From Methanosphaerula palustris E1-9c (lineage in GTDB: Archaea > Halobacteriota > Methanomicrobia > Methanomicrobiales > Methanospirillaceae), in the NCBI RefSeq assembly GCF_000021965.1, contig NC_011832.1, positions 744,001 through 808,000 on the forward strand: a DNA stretch of 64,000 bases. The letters run 5' to 3'. Made by a program: the position numbers and the translations under genes. The notes under the pieces are model-generated. The model had not been told where the DNA came from. It did no database searches and worked only from the letters and a program-made list of their open reading frames with translations. Positions within the stretch are counted from its first letter, which is position 1, and each line of letters starts with the position of its first letter. Positions 47,115 through 57,330 of the stretch are shown piece by piece.

Positions 47115-48197
47115 TCAGAAGACCCGCTTCAGACTGCACCCCGTGCACCGCCGGATCGTGATGGTGACGATGCCGACCATCCCGGCGACCACCAGAAAGG
47201 CCGGCACGCTCCCCATGTACTGAAAGACCGCTCCGCTGATCGTTGGCAGAATCGACATCCCGGCGTAGGTGGCTGAATTGTACAGCCCCATCGTCACCCC
47301 CTGCCCGGCGCCGGTCTCGGCCAGGAAGGCCATCTGTGCGATGGTCACGACCCCGGCGGCTGCCCCCATCACCGCGAACCCGACCGGCGTCAGGTAGCAG
47401 AGCAGGACCGAGAGCCCGAGAATCACCGACCCGGCCTGGATGGTGGGGATCGGATCGAGCCGGAACCGGGAGGCGACGAGAACCGCGATGATCGTTCCGA
47501 TGTTCTGGAGGGCGATCTGCATCCCGAGCAGTTCTGCACTCTGGTCGGTGAATTCGGGGTACAGAGCGGTCACCGCCCCGGTAGCCCCCATCAGCAGAAA
47601 TGCCGAGACATAGAGCCACCAGTGCGAGCGGAGTGCACCAGTGATCGGCTCCCTGGGGCTCAGCGGGCAGTCCACCTCCCTGACACCTGCACTCAATAGC
47701 AATGCGAGCGCTATCATCACCGTGAAGAGGATGAAACTCCCTGGAATCGTGTTGTATGAGTACTGTGCCGGGATCAGACCGGTGAGGATCAGGCCGGCGA
47801 TCAGGCCTGCATTGATCGATGCCATGAACCAGCCGCTCAGAGGTCCATGGTCGGGCTGTGAATTCACCCAGGCCATGGCAGAGGAGATGAAGAGCCCTGC
47901 TCCAATCCCCTCAAGTAACCTCGCCCCGAGGATCACCATCGGGCCGGGCAGAAGGATCATCAGGACGCCACTGACAAGGCTCAGCAGCAACCCCGCCTGG
48001 ATGAGCGGCACCCTGCCGAACCGTTCGCAGAGGACACCACCTGGAAGGACCATGCAGAGGGCTCCAATAAAGTACGCCGCGTACAAAAGGCCCTGCATCG
48101 CTGCCCCCTCTGCAAAGTGGGGGAGCACCGGGACGATGACATTGGAGAGGGCCATCACGGTAAATACGGCCAGGCAGAGGGTCAGGCGCTGTTTCAT
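47115..48197 (-). CDS. major facilitator superfamily transporter
   Basis: A 360-residue protein with about 11-12 membrane helices. The loop 2-3 signature appears as GGVLCERFGRVPLIQAGLLL. LLEGIGAGLFISSAMAWVNS (helix 4-5) follows, with a weaker repeat of the pattern in the second half. It is probably an exporter of drugs or metabolites; substrate unknown. It lies 27 bases after the aCPSF1 stop and could be co-transcribed. Confidence 0.9.
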   Translation of the reverse strand: MKQRLTLCLAVFTVMALSNVIVPVLPHFAEGAAMQGLLYAAYFIGALCMVLPGGVLCERFGRVPLIQAGLLLSLVSGVLMILLPGPMVILGARLLEGIGAGLFISSAMAWVNSQPDHGPLSGWFMASINAGLIAGLILTGLIPAQYSYNTIPGSFILFTVMIALALLLSAGVREVDCPLSPREPITGALRSHWWLYVSAFLLMGATGAVTALYPEFTDQSAELLGMQIALQNIGTIIAVLVASRFRLDPIPTIQAGSVILGLSVLLCYLTPVGFAVMGAAAGVVTIAQMAFLAETGAGQGVTMGLYNSATYAGMSILPTISGAVFQYMGSVPAFLVVAGMVGIVTITIRRCTGCSLKRVF

Positions 48198-48224
48198 AAA
48201 AACGGGGTGAGATTCGAGTGGGTA

Positions 48225-50117
48225 TCAGATCATCCGGTAGGTCTCGAGGTTCATCGGAGAGTGAGTCTCGATGTGATACCGCTTATAAATAGAACTGGCC
48301 AGATCGATCGTCTTGTTCTCGTCCCCATGGATCGTGAAGATCTTCTCGGGATGCGGCTGGACATGCCCGACAAAGTTCATCAACTGCCGCCGGTCGGAGT
48401 GACCGCTGAATCCGTCGACCGTCACGATCTCCAGATTGATCACGATCGTCTCGCGCCGGCCGAGCGGAACTTCCCGCCATCCCTTCTGGATTCTGCGGCC
48501 GAGGGTTCCGTCCGCCTGGTACCCGACAAAGACCAGGGCATTCTTCTCGTCGCCGGCCAGGTTGTGGAGGTACTCCATGACCGGCCCTCCGTTCATCATA
48601 CCGCTGGTCGTGATGATCACGCACGGGTCGCCGAGCACCACCTTCTCACGGAGTTCGTTTGAGTCGACCTGCACGAAACATTCGGCCAGGAACGGGTTCA
48701 GCCCTTCGCGGAAGATCAGGTTTCGCAGGTCGCTGTTCAGATATTCCGGATAGGTGGTGTGGATCGCGGTCGCCTCTTTGATCATCCCGTCCAGATAGAT
48801 CTTGACATTCGGGATCTTTCCAAGCCGCATCCCCTCCTCCAGGGCCAGCATCACCTCCTGTGAACGTCCGACTGCGAACGCAGGAATGATCACCTTACCG
48901 CTCCGTTCGAGCACCTTATTCACGGTCTCGTAGAGTTTCTCCTCGGCGTCCTTACGGGCCGGCTGCATATCGTTCGCCCCACCGTAGGTGCTCTCCATGA
49001 AGAGCGCTTCGAGCCGGGGGAACGTCGAGACGGCCGGGTTGAAGAGACGGCTCTTCCCATAGTTGAAGTCCCCGGTGAACGCGATATTGTACAGCCCGTC
49101 CCCGAGGTGGAAGTGGGCGATGGCTGACCCGAGGATATGCCCTGCATTGTGGAAGGTCAACTTGATATCCGGAGCGATATCGGTGACACTCCCATAGTTC
49201 AGGACGATCGAGTGTTTCAGGTAACTCTTGACATCGGCGGAGGTGTAGGGAATCTTCTTGTCCTCTTTCCTGATCACCTCGAGATAGTCGAGTTGGAGCA
49301 TCGATGCGAGGTCGCGGGTCGGCGGTGTGCTGTAGACCGGCCCTTCATAGCCGTATTTATACAGCAGGGGAATCAGTGCGCAGTGGTCGAGGTGAGCGTG
49401 GGTCAGCACGACCGCATCGAGCTGAGAGAGTGGGTGGATCTCAGGCACATAGAGGTATGGCGTCCCGTTGTTATTGTTGTCGGGCTTCTCGCCACAGTCG
49501 ATCAGCACCTTGCTCTCCGGTGTCGAGAGGAGGAATGCCGCTCTCCCGACCTCCCTGCAACATCCGAGCGTCGTGACCCTGACCCACTGGTCCTTGTTGG
49601 TGATCTCCCGGTGGATCCGTCGCCCGATCGTCCGCAGAAAGTCCTTCCGCTCGTCATTGACCGAGCGCATGAACTGGCGAACCTGCTTGACGGTGGTACT
49701 TTCGATCGGGGGGGTTCTGACCACCTTCGGCGTCCAGCCGATGGCCTTGGTAATCTCGCGGAGAGTTGCTCCGTTCTTTCCGATCACGACCCCTGGCTTC
49801 TCAGCCTCGATCAGTACTTCCCCGGTATCGGCATCGAAGAAGATGTCGGTGATGCCGGCACCCTCCGGGACGACCGACTTGATATCGTTCACCGCCTTCT
49901 CAGGCTCTTCGAGGATCGTCGGACGGATCACGATCCGCTTCCGCAGGTCACGGGCCAGGATCCGGATCAGGTCTGCCTCGTCGGCAAACCGCTTGGGGTC
50001 GTCTGTATAGATGGCCAGTTCCGGGCCTTCAAATTCCACCTGCGATACTGTGATGCCTGCCGGCACCTTCTCGTTGATCTTATCTCTGAGCTCCTTAAGC
50101 CTCTCTTCGATGACCAT
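48225..50117 (-). CDS. fttA: archaeal KH/beta-CASP ribonuclease aCPSF1 (transcription termination factor FttA)
   Basis: A 630-residue nuclease. N-terminal KH-like domains occupy residues 1 to about 170 (including [19 protein letters not shown]). The metallo-beta-lactamase core has [14 protein letters not shown] (residue about 238), NAGHILGSA and FTGDFNYG. The beta-CASP part has [49 protein letters not shown] and a final FTIHGD. It cuts RNA 3' ends and, from published work on archaea, mediates transcription termination. It follows psmB by 22 bases, an order conserved in many euryarchaea. Confidence 0.96.
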   Translation of the reverse strand: MVIEERLKELRDKINEKVPAGITVSQVEFEGPELAIYTDDPKRFADEADLIRILARDLRKRIVIRPTILEEPEKAVNDIKSVVPEGAGITDIFFDADTGEVLIEAEKPGVVIGKNGATLREITKAIGWTPKVVRTPPIESTTVKQVRQFMRSVNDERKDFLRTIGRRIHREITNKDQWVRVTTLGCCREVGRAAFLLSTPESKVLIDCGEKPDNNNNGTPYLYVPEIHPLSQLDAVVLTHAHLDHCALIPLLYKYGYEGPVYSTPPTRDLASMLQLDYLEVIRKEDKKIPYTSADVKSYLKHSIVLNYGSVTDIAPDIKLTFHNAGHILGSAIAHFHLGDGLYNIAFTGDFNYGKSRLFNPAVSTFPRLEALFMESTYGGANDMQPARKDAEEKLYETVNKVLERSGKVIIPAFAVGRSQEVMLALEEGMRLGKIPNVKIYLDGMIKEATAIHTTYPEYLNSDLRNLIFREGLNPFLAECFVQVDSNELREKVVLGDPCVIITTSGMMNGGPVMEYLHNLAGDEKNALVFVGYQADGTLGRRIQKGWREVPLGRRETIVINLEIVTVDGFSGHSDRRQLMNFVGHVQPHPEKIFTIHGDENKTIDLASSIYKRYHIETHSPMNLETYRMI

Positions 50118-50139
50118 TAATATCGTCCTAAAAAAAAGT

Positions 50140-50775
50140 TTATGCGGTGACAGCAGCGGTATACTGCTCTAACCGTTCTTCAGATAATTCTGAATATGCG
50201 TCCTTGGTGATGATCACCACATGGATCCCTTCCCCTGATGCCGAGTCCCGCCGCATCGCTGCACGAAGTGCCCGGATCGCGAGTTCGATCGCCTCATCCT
50301 CAGTGAGGTCCTTCTTGTACCGGTCCTCAAGAACCCCGTAGGCCATCGGCGAACCGGAGCCTGTAGCGACGATATCGCTCTCTCTGGTCGCACCGCCCAT
50401 GGCGTCGACCGAGTAGACACTCGGTCCTGTCGCATCGACACCGCCCACCAGCAGCTGAACATAGTAGGGGTAGCCCCGGTTCTGGTTCAGATAGTTCGAC
50501 AGGAGCGTCGAGGATGCACCGACCGAGATGGACCGCCCGCGGCGGATCTGGTACAGGTTGCATTCAACAGACATGATCCGTGCCAGCTGCTGGGCATCCC
50601 CAACGCCGCCGGCCGTTGTCATTCCGATACGGTCTGCTACCTGGTATACCTTCTTCGCCCGCTTGCTTGCGATCATACTTCCCATGGTGGCACGCTTCTC
50701 AGTTGCGAGAATGATGCCGTCTTTAAAAACAATCCCGATGGTTGTCGTTCCTTTTAATGTCTCTGCTTCTGACAT
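50140..50775 (-). CDS. psmB: 20S proteasome beta subunit
   Basis: A 211-residue proteasome subunit with a nine-residue propeptide (MSEAETLKG) before the catalytic threonine in [20 protein letters not shown]. Asp/Lys of the active site lie in that block, and the closing [15 protein letters not shown] and [15 protein letters not shown] segments are typical. It degrades unfolded proteins in the cytoplasm with the alpha ring (not in this window). A TATA-like CTTTTTATACTC at about 50806-50817 (minus strand) should be its promoter. Confidence 0.97.
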   Translation of the reverse strand: MSEAETLKGTTTIGIVFKDGIILATEKRATMGSMIASKRAKKVYQVADRIGMTTAGGVGDAQQLARIMSVECNLYQIRRGRSISVGASSTLLSNYLNQNRGYPYYVQLLVGGVDATGPSVYSVDAMGGATRESDIVATGSGSPMAYGVLEDRYKKDLTEDEAIELAIRALRAAMRRDSASGEGIHVVIITKDAYSELSEERLEQYTAAVTA

Positions 50776-50872
50776 TGAAACACCCCAAAAATATTACACG
50801 CTATAATGAGTATAAAAAGCGCTTGCACGATATACAAAGCCCTTATGAAATTTATAGATTTGGTTAAAAGTA

Positions 50873-51691
50873 CTAATTACAGAGCACTTTTATCAGTTCA
50901 CGGTCAAAAAGCATCGCAATGAGCCTTTTATCCCCGTTGATCACAGGGAGCTGGTCGATACGTGCCCGCTTCATCTTCAGGGCACATTCGCTGACCTCCG
51001 CATTCAGAGGAACAGCGACGACGTTCTTCACCATTGCGTTCTTGACCGCCTTCTTCGGCAGCTGCACCTTGCTGATACTGTAACTGAGCGTATGATTGTC
51101 CCTGATACTCTCCCAGGTCCACTCATCATCGTCAGTTCCATTGGAGAAGTCGCTGACCCCGACACTGTCCTCGATCACCGTCGACCGGATCAGGTCGCGT
51201 TCAGAGATGATCCCTTTGAGGGTATTCTCGGAATCGAGGATCGGAATTGCATCGAACCCGGAGATCTCCATCACCTTGCCGACGACGGTCAGGGGGGTTT
51301 CTTCCCAGATCGCGAAGGTCTGGCTCGTATAGGTCCCCTTGATCACGTCAGTGATCTTCATATGTGCAATCGCATGGATCAGGTCTGAGACACTGATCAG
51401 CCCGATCAGGGAGTCATCCTCAACAACCGGAAGCCTGCGGATATTATGCTTGACCAGCAGCCGTGCGGCATCCCGAATCGTTGCACCGGGCCCGATCGTG
51501 ATCGGGTCGGGTGTCATCAGCAGACCGAGTTGCGTCTCGTCTGGCTTTCTGAGCAGATCCTTCCGGGTGATGATCCCGATCAGACGCCCTTCCTTGATCA
51601 CCGGAACGCCACTGATCCCGGTCCTCTTTAAGATCTTCAGGACATCGTCGCGGTTGCCTGGAATCTCCACACTGACCACATCAGAGGTCAT
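50873..51691 (-). CDS. protein with four CBS domains
   Basis: A 272-residue protein made of two CBS pairs. The first has VSVEIPGNRDDVLKILKRTG and GVPVIKEGRLIGIITRKDLL; the second LVKHNIRRLPVVEDDSLIGL and SVSDLIHA; the third FDAIPILDSENTLKGIISER; the fourth ARIDQLPVINGDKRLIAM. CBS pairs bind adenine nucleotides or SAM and act as energy or ligand sensors. With no enzyme domain, it probably regulates another protein. It follows the Usp gene by 23 bases. Confidence 0.9.
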   Translation of the reverse strand: MTSDVVSVEIPGNRDDVLKILKRTGISGVPVIKEGRLIGIITRKDLLRKPDETQLGLLMTPDPITIGPGATIRDAARLLVKHNIRRLPVVEDDSLIGLISVSDLIHAIAHMKITDVIKGTYTSQTFAIWEETPLTVVGKVMEISGFDAIPILDSENTLKGIISERDLIRSTVIEDSVGVSDFSNGTDDDEWTWESIRDNHTLSYSISKVQLPKKAVKNAMVKNVVAVPLNAEVSECALKMKRARIDQLPVINGDKRLIAMLFDRELIKVLCN

Positions 51692-51714
51692 GTAGTCCTG
51701 TACAAGCGCCTCCG

Positions 51715-52143
51715 TTATTCTCTCACCACCATTGTCGTTATCCTGCTGTTCATCACAACAAATGAACTGACACTCCCGAGGAGCAACCGTTCGATGTTAC
51801 TCTTTCCGAGGGACCCGACAACGATCAGATCTACTGATATCTCTTCGGCAAGGGTGATGATCTCCTGGCCGGCATGTCCCTGTTTCAGATGGATGGTCAT
51901 CTCAACCCCGACATCAGCAGCTTTCTTCGTTGCAGCGGAGAGAATCTCCTTTCCTTCCTTCTCCAGAAGGCTGTACATGACCTCCCAGGTATTGTCTACC
52001 GGGAGCGATGAGAAGAGACCGATCTCGACGACATATATCGCATGAAGTTCGGCATTCCAGGTCTTCGCCTCATCGATAGCCCGCTCCAGAGACTTCAGAC
52101 TCTGACTCGACCCGTCTATTGCTACAAGTACTTTGTGGAACAT
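51715..52143 (-). CDS. universal stress protein (UspA family)
   Basis: A 142-residue Usp with MFHKVLVAIDGSSQSLKSLE at the N-terminus and the ATP-binding signature GSLGKSNIERLLLGSVS (G2xG9xS) near the end, followed by TTMVV. The ATG at 52143 is chosen because GAGG lies about seven bases before it; a GTG two codons upstream overlaps that site. Paired with a CBS protein in the same direction, both suited to sensing adenine nucleotides. Confidence 0.93.
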   Translation of the reverse strand: MFHKVLVAIDGSSQSLKSLERAIDEAKTWNAELHAIYVVEIGLFSSLPVDNTWEVMYSLLEKEGKEILSAATKKAADVGVEMTIHLKQGHAGQEIITLAEEISVDLIVVGSLGKSNIERLLLGSVSSFVVMNSRITTMVVRE

Positions 52144-52169
52144 ATACACCTCTGGAAAACAGCCAAGTA

Positions 52170-53213
52170 CTATTCCTTTTTTTGTTTTATAAGAGTATTG
52201 GACAGAACAGACCGGTCGACCCTTCTCACGATGCTCGTCACCATATCCTGGGAATGGATTAAACTCGTATTATGAGTATTTATCAATAAGAACTCTGCAG
52301 CACTCCCTTCTTTGATGTAAGGAGAACTGCCGGTCAGCAATGCTCCGTCGATCGCCGCATGCAACAATACGCGCGGATCTATCTGGTAGATCATCGATGT
52401 GAACGCCATCTCAGAGAAGAGGTCAGGTTCAACGAACATCACATTGTCGGTCCCGAGCAGTACCCTGCAGCCGGCATCGATCATCCTTCTCAGCGGCGGG
52501 TGATCCCGGGAGTCGGTGACCCCCAGCATCCAGTTTGAACGCGGACAGACAGCGATCGGTATCCCCTGGTCCGCGGCCTTTCTCAACTGTCGATCGGTGG
52601 CATGGGTCATATGGATCAGCAGGTCCGGATTATAACTGAGTGCTCTGTCGACATCAAACCGATCCCGTTCACCTGCATGGAATGCGACAAGTTTTTTGGC
52701 TATACGGGATCTGCTGACCGTTCCCTCGACATCCGGGCAGTCCCGGACGCTTGAGATTCCTGCCCCGTCGGCCACAGCCTCCCCGCCGTCCCGCCCGAGG
52801 ATCACCGGTCGGCACGGGAGTCCTGTCGCGGCCTCCTTCAGAGCGGTCACCCCCTCGGTACCGCCCTCACGGAAATCGGCAAACCCGTGTATCCCGGCAC
52901 TGATCATCCGCTCGATGCTCTGGTGCATTCCACAGGTCAGCGACTGGTGGCTCGCCGCCCGGAGCAGTCGGTGCTTGAGCCCGTCTGGCGGGGTCACCAG
53001 GTCAGTCAGATCGCCTTTTGCTGGACAATCCATCGCGATCGTATCGCCGAGATGGGTGTGGGCATTGAAGAAGGACGGGCAGATCCAGATCTCAGGTGCG
53101 GCACGAACCTCCTCTATCCGGTGGATGATCCCATTCAGGACTGAGATCTCCACGCACCGCTCCTCGAGGTCCTCCCCGATCAGTGCTCGTCCGCAACAGG
53201 TCTCTTCTGACAT
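52170..53213 (-). CDS. amidohydrolase-superfamily metal-dependent hydrolase
   Basis: A 347-residue hydrolase of the cytosine-deaminase/chlorohydrolase type. It has the metal motif PSFFNAHTHLGDT (HxH), a later LLIHMTHATDRQL (His), and LGTDNVMFVEPD (Asp). It is shorter than the SAH/5'-deoxyadenosine deaminases of methanogens (about 420-430 residues), so the substrate stays open. It is divergent from the Sec61-beta gene. Confidence 0.85.
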   Translation of the reverse strand: MSEETCCGRALIGEDLEERCVEISVLNGIIHRIEEVRAAPEIWICPSFFNAHTHLGDTIAMDCPAKGDLTDLVTPPDGLKHRLLRAASHQSLTCGMHQSIERMISAGIHGFADFREGGTEGVTALKEAATGLPCRPVILGRDGGEAVADGAGISSVRDCPDVEGTVSRSRIAKKLVAFHAGERDRFDVDRALSYNPDLLIHMTHATDRQLRKAADQGIPIAVCPRSNWMLGVTDSRDHPPLRRMIDAGCRVLLGTDNVMFVEPDLFSEMAFTSMIYQIDPRVLLHAAIDGALLTGSSPYIKEGSAAEFLLINTHNTSLIHSQDMVTSIVRRVDRSVLSNTLIKQKKE

Positions 53214-53263
53214 CTCGTTCCTCGGTGATTATTTAATATATTGATAAGGTGAAATATATCGGT

Positions 53264-53425
53264 ATGGCAAAAAAGAAAGGCGGACGGTTGATCTCATCTG
53301 CCGGTCTTGTCAACTACTATGAGAGTGAAGACCGCAGGGCAATCCATATCGATCCGATGATAGTCATAGCGGTGGCAGCCGCAGTCGGTGTCATCATCTT
53401 TCTCCTGAACTATCTTGTAAAATAA
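53264..53425 (+). CDS. preprotein translocase Sec61-beta subunit
   Basis: A 53-residue protein, MAKKKGGRLISSAGLVNYYE then SEDRRAIHIDPMIVIAV. It has the archaeal Sec61-beta layout: a basic cytoplasmic start, the invariant GLxxYYExED block and one C-terminal membrane helix (MIVIAVAAAVGVIIFLLNYL) ending LVK. It is the small third subunit of the SecYEbeta protein-conducting channel. AAGGTG at 53246-53251 serves as ribosome-binding site, and TTTAATATA at 53232-53240 as a TATA box. Confidence 0.92.
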   Translation: MAKKKGGRLISSAGLVNYYESEDRRAIHIDPMIVIAVAAAVGVIIFLLNYLVK

Positions 53426-53440
53426 GGGTATCCCTTTTTT
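53424..53440 (+). terminator. stem and T-run after Sec61-beta
   Basis: AAGGG-TAT-CCCTT followed by a run of T (53435-53440). It overlaps the stop codon region and could terminate the short transcript. Confidence 0.4.
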
Positions 53441-53450
53441 CACAAATTTG

Positions 53451-54215
53451 TTATTCCTTCTGCTCATTTGCAGCCTGACTGGTCAGCGCCCTTCGAGTCA
53501 GATCTTCGTTCCGGTTGAAGTACAGGTTGTCGTGTCCTGACCAGGTCTCGCATCCCCTCACAACGACCACCGGCACACCGTTGTTGCTCTCGCCCATCAC
53601 AAAGTTGGCGAACCCTGCAATCTCATCGATCACGGCTTCTTCGGTGATTGCAAGTTCATGACCGAAGAGATCGGTATCCCCACGGAAGTCACGGATCGCG
53701 GTCATCCCGCTCCAGCCGATCGCATGGCCCGTCTGCCCGCGTCGAAAGGACCGTCCGCAGGTGTCGGTGATGATCACCCGGATCTTCCTGCCAGTCAGTG
53801 CCTGCACCTGCTCCTGCACCTCGGCTGCGGCGCCCATCGGGTCGGATGGGAGCAGAATCACCTTTCCATCCTCGATGTTGGAATGGTCGACCCCGGCCCT
53901 GACCCCGATATGCCCGCATGTCAGGGCAGAGAGGATGAACGGTTCTTCAAGGATCAGTTCCTCTGATGCATCCAGCACCGCCTGCACAAACCGGGGATCT
54001 TCCCCGTTTCGTGCTGCCAGATGCTCTGCCTGTGCTCCTGGCTGTATGGTCGAGAGGTCCCGGGTATTTCCCTTCGCCTTGGAGTAGACGGTCGAGGCGA
54101 TCACCAGGATGTCGCCGTCCAGAAGGGGGATCGAATCGGTGATCATCTTTTCGAGGTTATCCCCTGCTCTGATCAGAGGAAGGCCCTCCACCGGAAGGAC
54201 GGTGATCGGTTGCAT
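53451..54215 (-). CDS. cofE: coenzyme F420-0:L-glutamate ligase
   Basis: A 254-residue CofE that adds gamma-linked glutamates to F420-0 using GTP. The start MQPITVLPVEGLPLIRAGDN is the canonical form of characterised archaeal CofE. GVRAGVDHSNIEDGKVILLP, TDTCGRSFRRGQTGHAIGWS, DLFGHELAITEEAVIDEIAG and NFVMGESNNGVPVVVVRG follow. It is the better match of the two family members here and most likely serves F420 synthesis. Confidence 0.93.
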   Translation of the reverse strand: MQPITVLPVEGLPLIRAGDNLEKMITDSIPLLDGDILVIASTVYSKAKGNTRDLSTIQPGAQAEHLAARNGEDPRFVQAVLDASEELILEEPFILSALTCGHIGVRAGVDHSNIEDGKVILLPSDPMGAAAEVQEQVQALTGRKIRVIITDTCGRSFRRGQTGHAIGWSGMTAIRDFRGDTDLFGHELAITEEAVIDEIAGFANFVMGESNNGVPVVVVRGCETWSGHDNLYFNRNEDLTRRALTSQAANEQKE

Positions 54216-54675
54216 GGGTAGATTATCTGTCTGGATCCCGATAAATGGATAAGTTCCCTGCTGGGTATGATCGACCTCTGGAGTATTCTAACCTGTCCGG
54301 TTGCTTTTTGGCCGACACACCTTCTGTCAGAACACCCCTCCTCTGTCGATGGAATTTCTAGGGCTGATCTTCATCAGCGCGGTGATGAAGATTCTCCTGA
54401 TACATATCTCCACCGGTCCTGACCTTCACCAGATGGTCTACCTGGTGGATTAAGGGATCCCCAGGTTGTTTGGGCTCATCCTCTTCAAAATTATAGCCGG
54501 ACATCGCCTCTTTTCAGAGTTCGTTGAATTAGAGTTTTATTGTGGTAATCTCGTGGCAGGGTCATATCATCTTCGAGGAGTATCGGAATGAACTCATGAT
54601 GCAGGTAGACCATGCCGGCGTATGCCAAATTTATAAACACTCATAGAAGAGAATTTTTATGAAATGGAGGGTCAG
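54216..54675. other. intergenic with aglB promoter, no gene seen
   Basis: A clean archaeal TATA box AAATTTATAAAC lies at 54627-54638, giving a start site near 54657 and a short leader for aglB. The rest has no supported gene. Confidence 0.6.
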
Positions 54676-57330
54676 ATGACTCACGTGGATCTCAAAGACT
54701 ACAGAACATATCTAATTCCACTGCTCGTTGCTGTCTTTACGGCATTTGCGCTCTGGATCCGGATCCTGCCCGCTCTGCACATGGGCAGCTCCGATATTCT
54801 CAACTTTGTCGGCAGCGACGATCCGATCTATAATGTCAGGCTCGCCGAACTGATGGTCAATAACTTCCCGAACTATCCCTGGTTCGATCCGATGACCTAC
54901 TTCCCGCAGGGGACGCATATCTTCTGGGGACCCCTCTTCACCACGATCATCGCTTCACTCTGTATGCTGACCGGGGCCCACACCAGTTCTGCGATCATCT
55001 TCGTCGCACTGCTGGTCCCGCCGCTGATGGCCGCGGCCATGGTTCCGATCACCTATAAGATTGGAGCAGTGCTCGGGAACTGGAAGACCGGTCTGTTCGC
55101 CGCGGCGTTCATCTCGGTGGTCTCAGGCCAGTACTTCTATCGTTCCCTCTTTGGGTACAGCGATCACCATATCGGCGAGGTCCTCTTCAGCACAATCTTC
55201 TGTCTGGCCTACATCTATGTGGTCCGGTACACTAGAACCCATACCGTTGATCTGGCAGACCGGTCGACATTGATGATGCCAGCTCTTCTCTCAGTTGCTG
55301 CCGGGATTGCCTATTTCCTCGGCCTGTTGCTGATGCCGACGATGATCCTGTTCGCGATGCTGGTTGGGATCTTCACGATCGTCCAGTTCATGATCGATGT
55401 CTATCGGAAGCATGAGACCTTTTCGCTATTGTTGATCAATACGATCACCTTCGGCGTGGCGATCATCTGCTTCCTGATCTTCGGCGTGAAATCATCAGGA
55501 TTTGGGTTTGCTGCATACACCCTCGGTCACCCTATCGCGTATCTTTTGTTGATCGCGATGACGGCAGTGCTGTACCTGCTCGCCCAGAGACTTCACCTCA
55601 AGGAGGTCTACTATTATCCCCTGGTCCTTGCCGGTATTGCAATCGTCGGCGGGTTGATCCTGTTCCTCGTCATGCCTCAGGTCTATGGAGCGTTGATGGA
55701 TAATCTGCTCGGCTTCTTTGGACAGAACTACATGTCCACCACCATCCAGGAGGCCCGGGGGTGGAGTGTTGAAGCGGCCTGGTCGACGTTCCATTTCGGC
55801 CTGCTGCTGATGTTCCTCGGGTTTGGCGTGCTCTTCTACCGGTGCTGGAACGAGCACCGCCCTGAGCACCTCTTCGTCCTCATCTGGTCGGTGGTGATCC
55901 TCTTTGCAACGATGCAGCACATCCGGTACGAGTATTACCTCGCTGCAAACATTGCGATCGTCGGAGGGCTTGCTGCCTCTACCTTCCTGGAACGCGGGTG
56001 GAAGGATATATCCCTGTTGCTCGGGATCAACGGCAAGAAGGCTGAAAAGCCGGCCCTGGTTGCTGATGTTGCCGGAGAGTCCCCAAAGAAACAGAAGAAG
56101 GCGCCGGTGAAGGCGAAGCATGTCCCTACCGCGTCAAGGGTCAACACGGTGAACCTCGGGATTTTTGTGGCGATCATCATCGTTTCCCTTCTGTTCGCCT
56201 ACTGCTCGCTCTTTGCGGTGGATCTCAATAAAGACGGTTCCTCTGACTTTGTCCCGGCCTACTCGACAGCGAACTCCAATGTCTTTTCGATGAACGGGGA
56301 CTGGCGTGAGGCGCTCGAATGGATGAAGGCCGAGACTCCCGATACCGGCATGGATATGAAGAAGATCTACAACGCAGAGAACTTCACCTATCCGCAGCAG
56401 GCCTATGGCGTGATGTCCTGGTGGGACTACGGTCATATGATCACCTACATTGCGCAGCGGATGCCGAATGCAAATCCATTCCAGGAAGGGGTCGACGGAC
56501 CGACTGGGGCTGCCGCCTACTTCATGGCCACCAATGAGTCTGATGCTGACAAGATCCTCGATACGCTCAAGACCCGGTTTGTGGTGACTGATATCGAGAT
56601 GGATGTCAGCAAATTCTGGGCGATGTCGACCTGGTACAACAGCACCGCTGCGTCGACCCCCTATCAACCGACGATGCTCACCACGACCTCATCGAGTTCG
56701 AGTTCGTACCAGACGGTGACGATCAACAACCAGTTGTATTATATGACCATGATCGCCCGGCTTCACACCTTCGATGGCTCGATGACCGATCCGACGACAG
56801 CCTACTACATCGAGTACAAGGACGCGGCCGCTGCCAAGACCAATTACCCGGTGATCACCAAGGCCGAGAGTCAGAACGCGACCGAAGCCCAGAAGAATGC
56901 CGATGCGTACAATCTCAAACCCGCAGCAGGCATGCATGCGATGGTTGGGAACCCGAACAACTTCCTGCCGGTCGGGCAGGTTCCTGCACTGCAGCACTAC
57001 CGGCTCGTGCATGAGTCCTCCACCAATGGCGCTCAGAGCCTGATGGGTACTCAAACGGGAGTGCCTGACATCAAGTATGTGAAGGTCTTTGAGTACGTGA
57101 AGGGAGCGCATATCAAGGGAGATGGTGTGATCGAGGTGCCGGTCGTTACGAACACCGGCAGAACCTACACCTACCGACAGCAGAGCGTGAACGGTGAGTT
57201 CATCGTTCCGTATGCCACATCGGGCAACCCCTATGAGGTCAAAACGACCGGGTCGTATCATATCGTCGGCTCGGACAAGTCGTACGACGTGACCGAGTCT
57301 GATATACAGACCGGAGCCACGGTCGCCTGA
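54676..57330 (+). CDS. aglB: dolichyl-phosphooligosaccharide-protein glycotransferase AglB
   Basis: An oligosaccharyltransferase of the STT3 family, about 884 residues. The first half has about 12-13 membrane helices and the metal/catalytic motifs GSDDPIYNVRLAE (residue about 45), HIFWGPLF and YSDHHIGEVLF. A charged cytoplasmic insert (KKAEKPALVADVAG to KKQKKAPVKAKHVP) interrupts the helices. The exported half begins with the acceptor-binding WWDYGHMITYIAQR (about residue 582) and is Ser/Thr-rich. It transfers lipid-linked glycan to asparagines of exported proteins. The ATG at 54676 is preferred because GGAGG lies seven bases before it; an in-frame ATG four codons upstream exists. Confidence 0.95.
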   Translation: MTHVDLKDYRTYLIPLLVAVFTAFALWIRILPALHMGSSDILNFVGSDDPIYNVRLAELMVNNFPNYPWFDPMTYFPQGTHIFWGPLFTTIIASLCMLTGAHTSSAIIFVALLVPPLMAAAMVPITYKIGAVLGNWKTGLFAAAFISVVSGQYFYRSLFGYSDHHIGEVLFSTIFCLAYIYVVRYTRTHTVDLADRSTLMMPALLSVAAGIAYFLGLLLMPTMILFAMLVGIFTIVQFMIDVYRKHETFSLLLINTITFGVAIICFLIFGVKSSGFGFAAYTLGHPIAYLLLIAMTAVLYLLAQRLHLKEVYYYPLVLAGIAIVGGLILFLVMPQVYGALMDNLLGFFGQNYMSTTIQEARGWSVEAAWSTFHFGLLLMFLGFGVLFYRCWNEHRPEHLFVLIWSVVILFATMQHIRYEYYLAANIAIVGGLAASTFLERGWKDISLLLGINGKKAEKPALVADVAGESPKKQKKAPVKAKHVPTASRVNTVNLGIFVAIIIVSLLFAYCSLFAVDLNKDGSSDFVPAYSTANSNVFSMNGDWREALEWMKAETPDTGMDMKKIYNAENFTYPQQAYGVMSWWDYGHMITYIAQRMPNANPFQEGVDGPTGAAAYFMATNESDADKILDTLKTRFVVTDIEMDVSKFWAMSTWYNSTAASTPYQPTMLTTTSSSSSSYQTVTINNQLYYMTMIARLHTFDGSMTDPTTAYYIEYKDAAAAKTNYPVITKAESQNATEAQKNADAYNLKPAAGMHAMVGNPNNFLPVGQVPALQHYRLVHESSTNGAQSLMGTQTGVPDIKYVKVFEYVKGAHIKGDGVIEVPVVTNTGRTYTYRQQSVNGEFIVPYATSGNPYEVKTTGSYHIVGSDKSYDVTESDIQTGATVA

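Noticed and set aside
47068-47619. Upstream half of a 347-codon minus-strand frame as part of the protein at 46576
   Set aside because: It overlaps the MFS transporter in another frame and reads as Arg/Gly/Asp-rich antisense-like sequence. The ATG at 47067 begins a normal anchor sequence.
48117-50120. Plus-strand frames opposite aCPSF1
   Set aside because: Antisense shadows of a well-defined gene.
54351-54455. A 34-codon frame before aglB
   Set aside because: No ribosome-binding site, promoter or similarity; probably chance.
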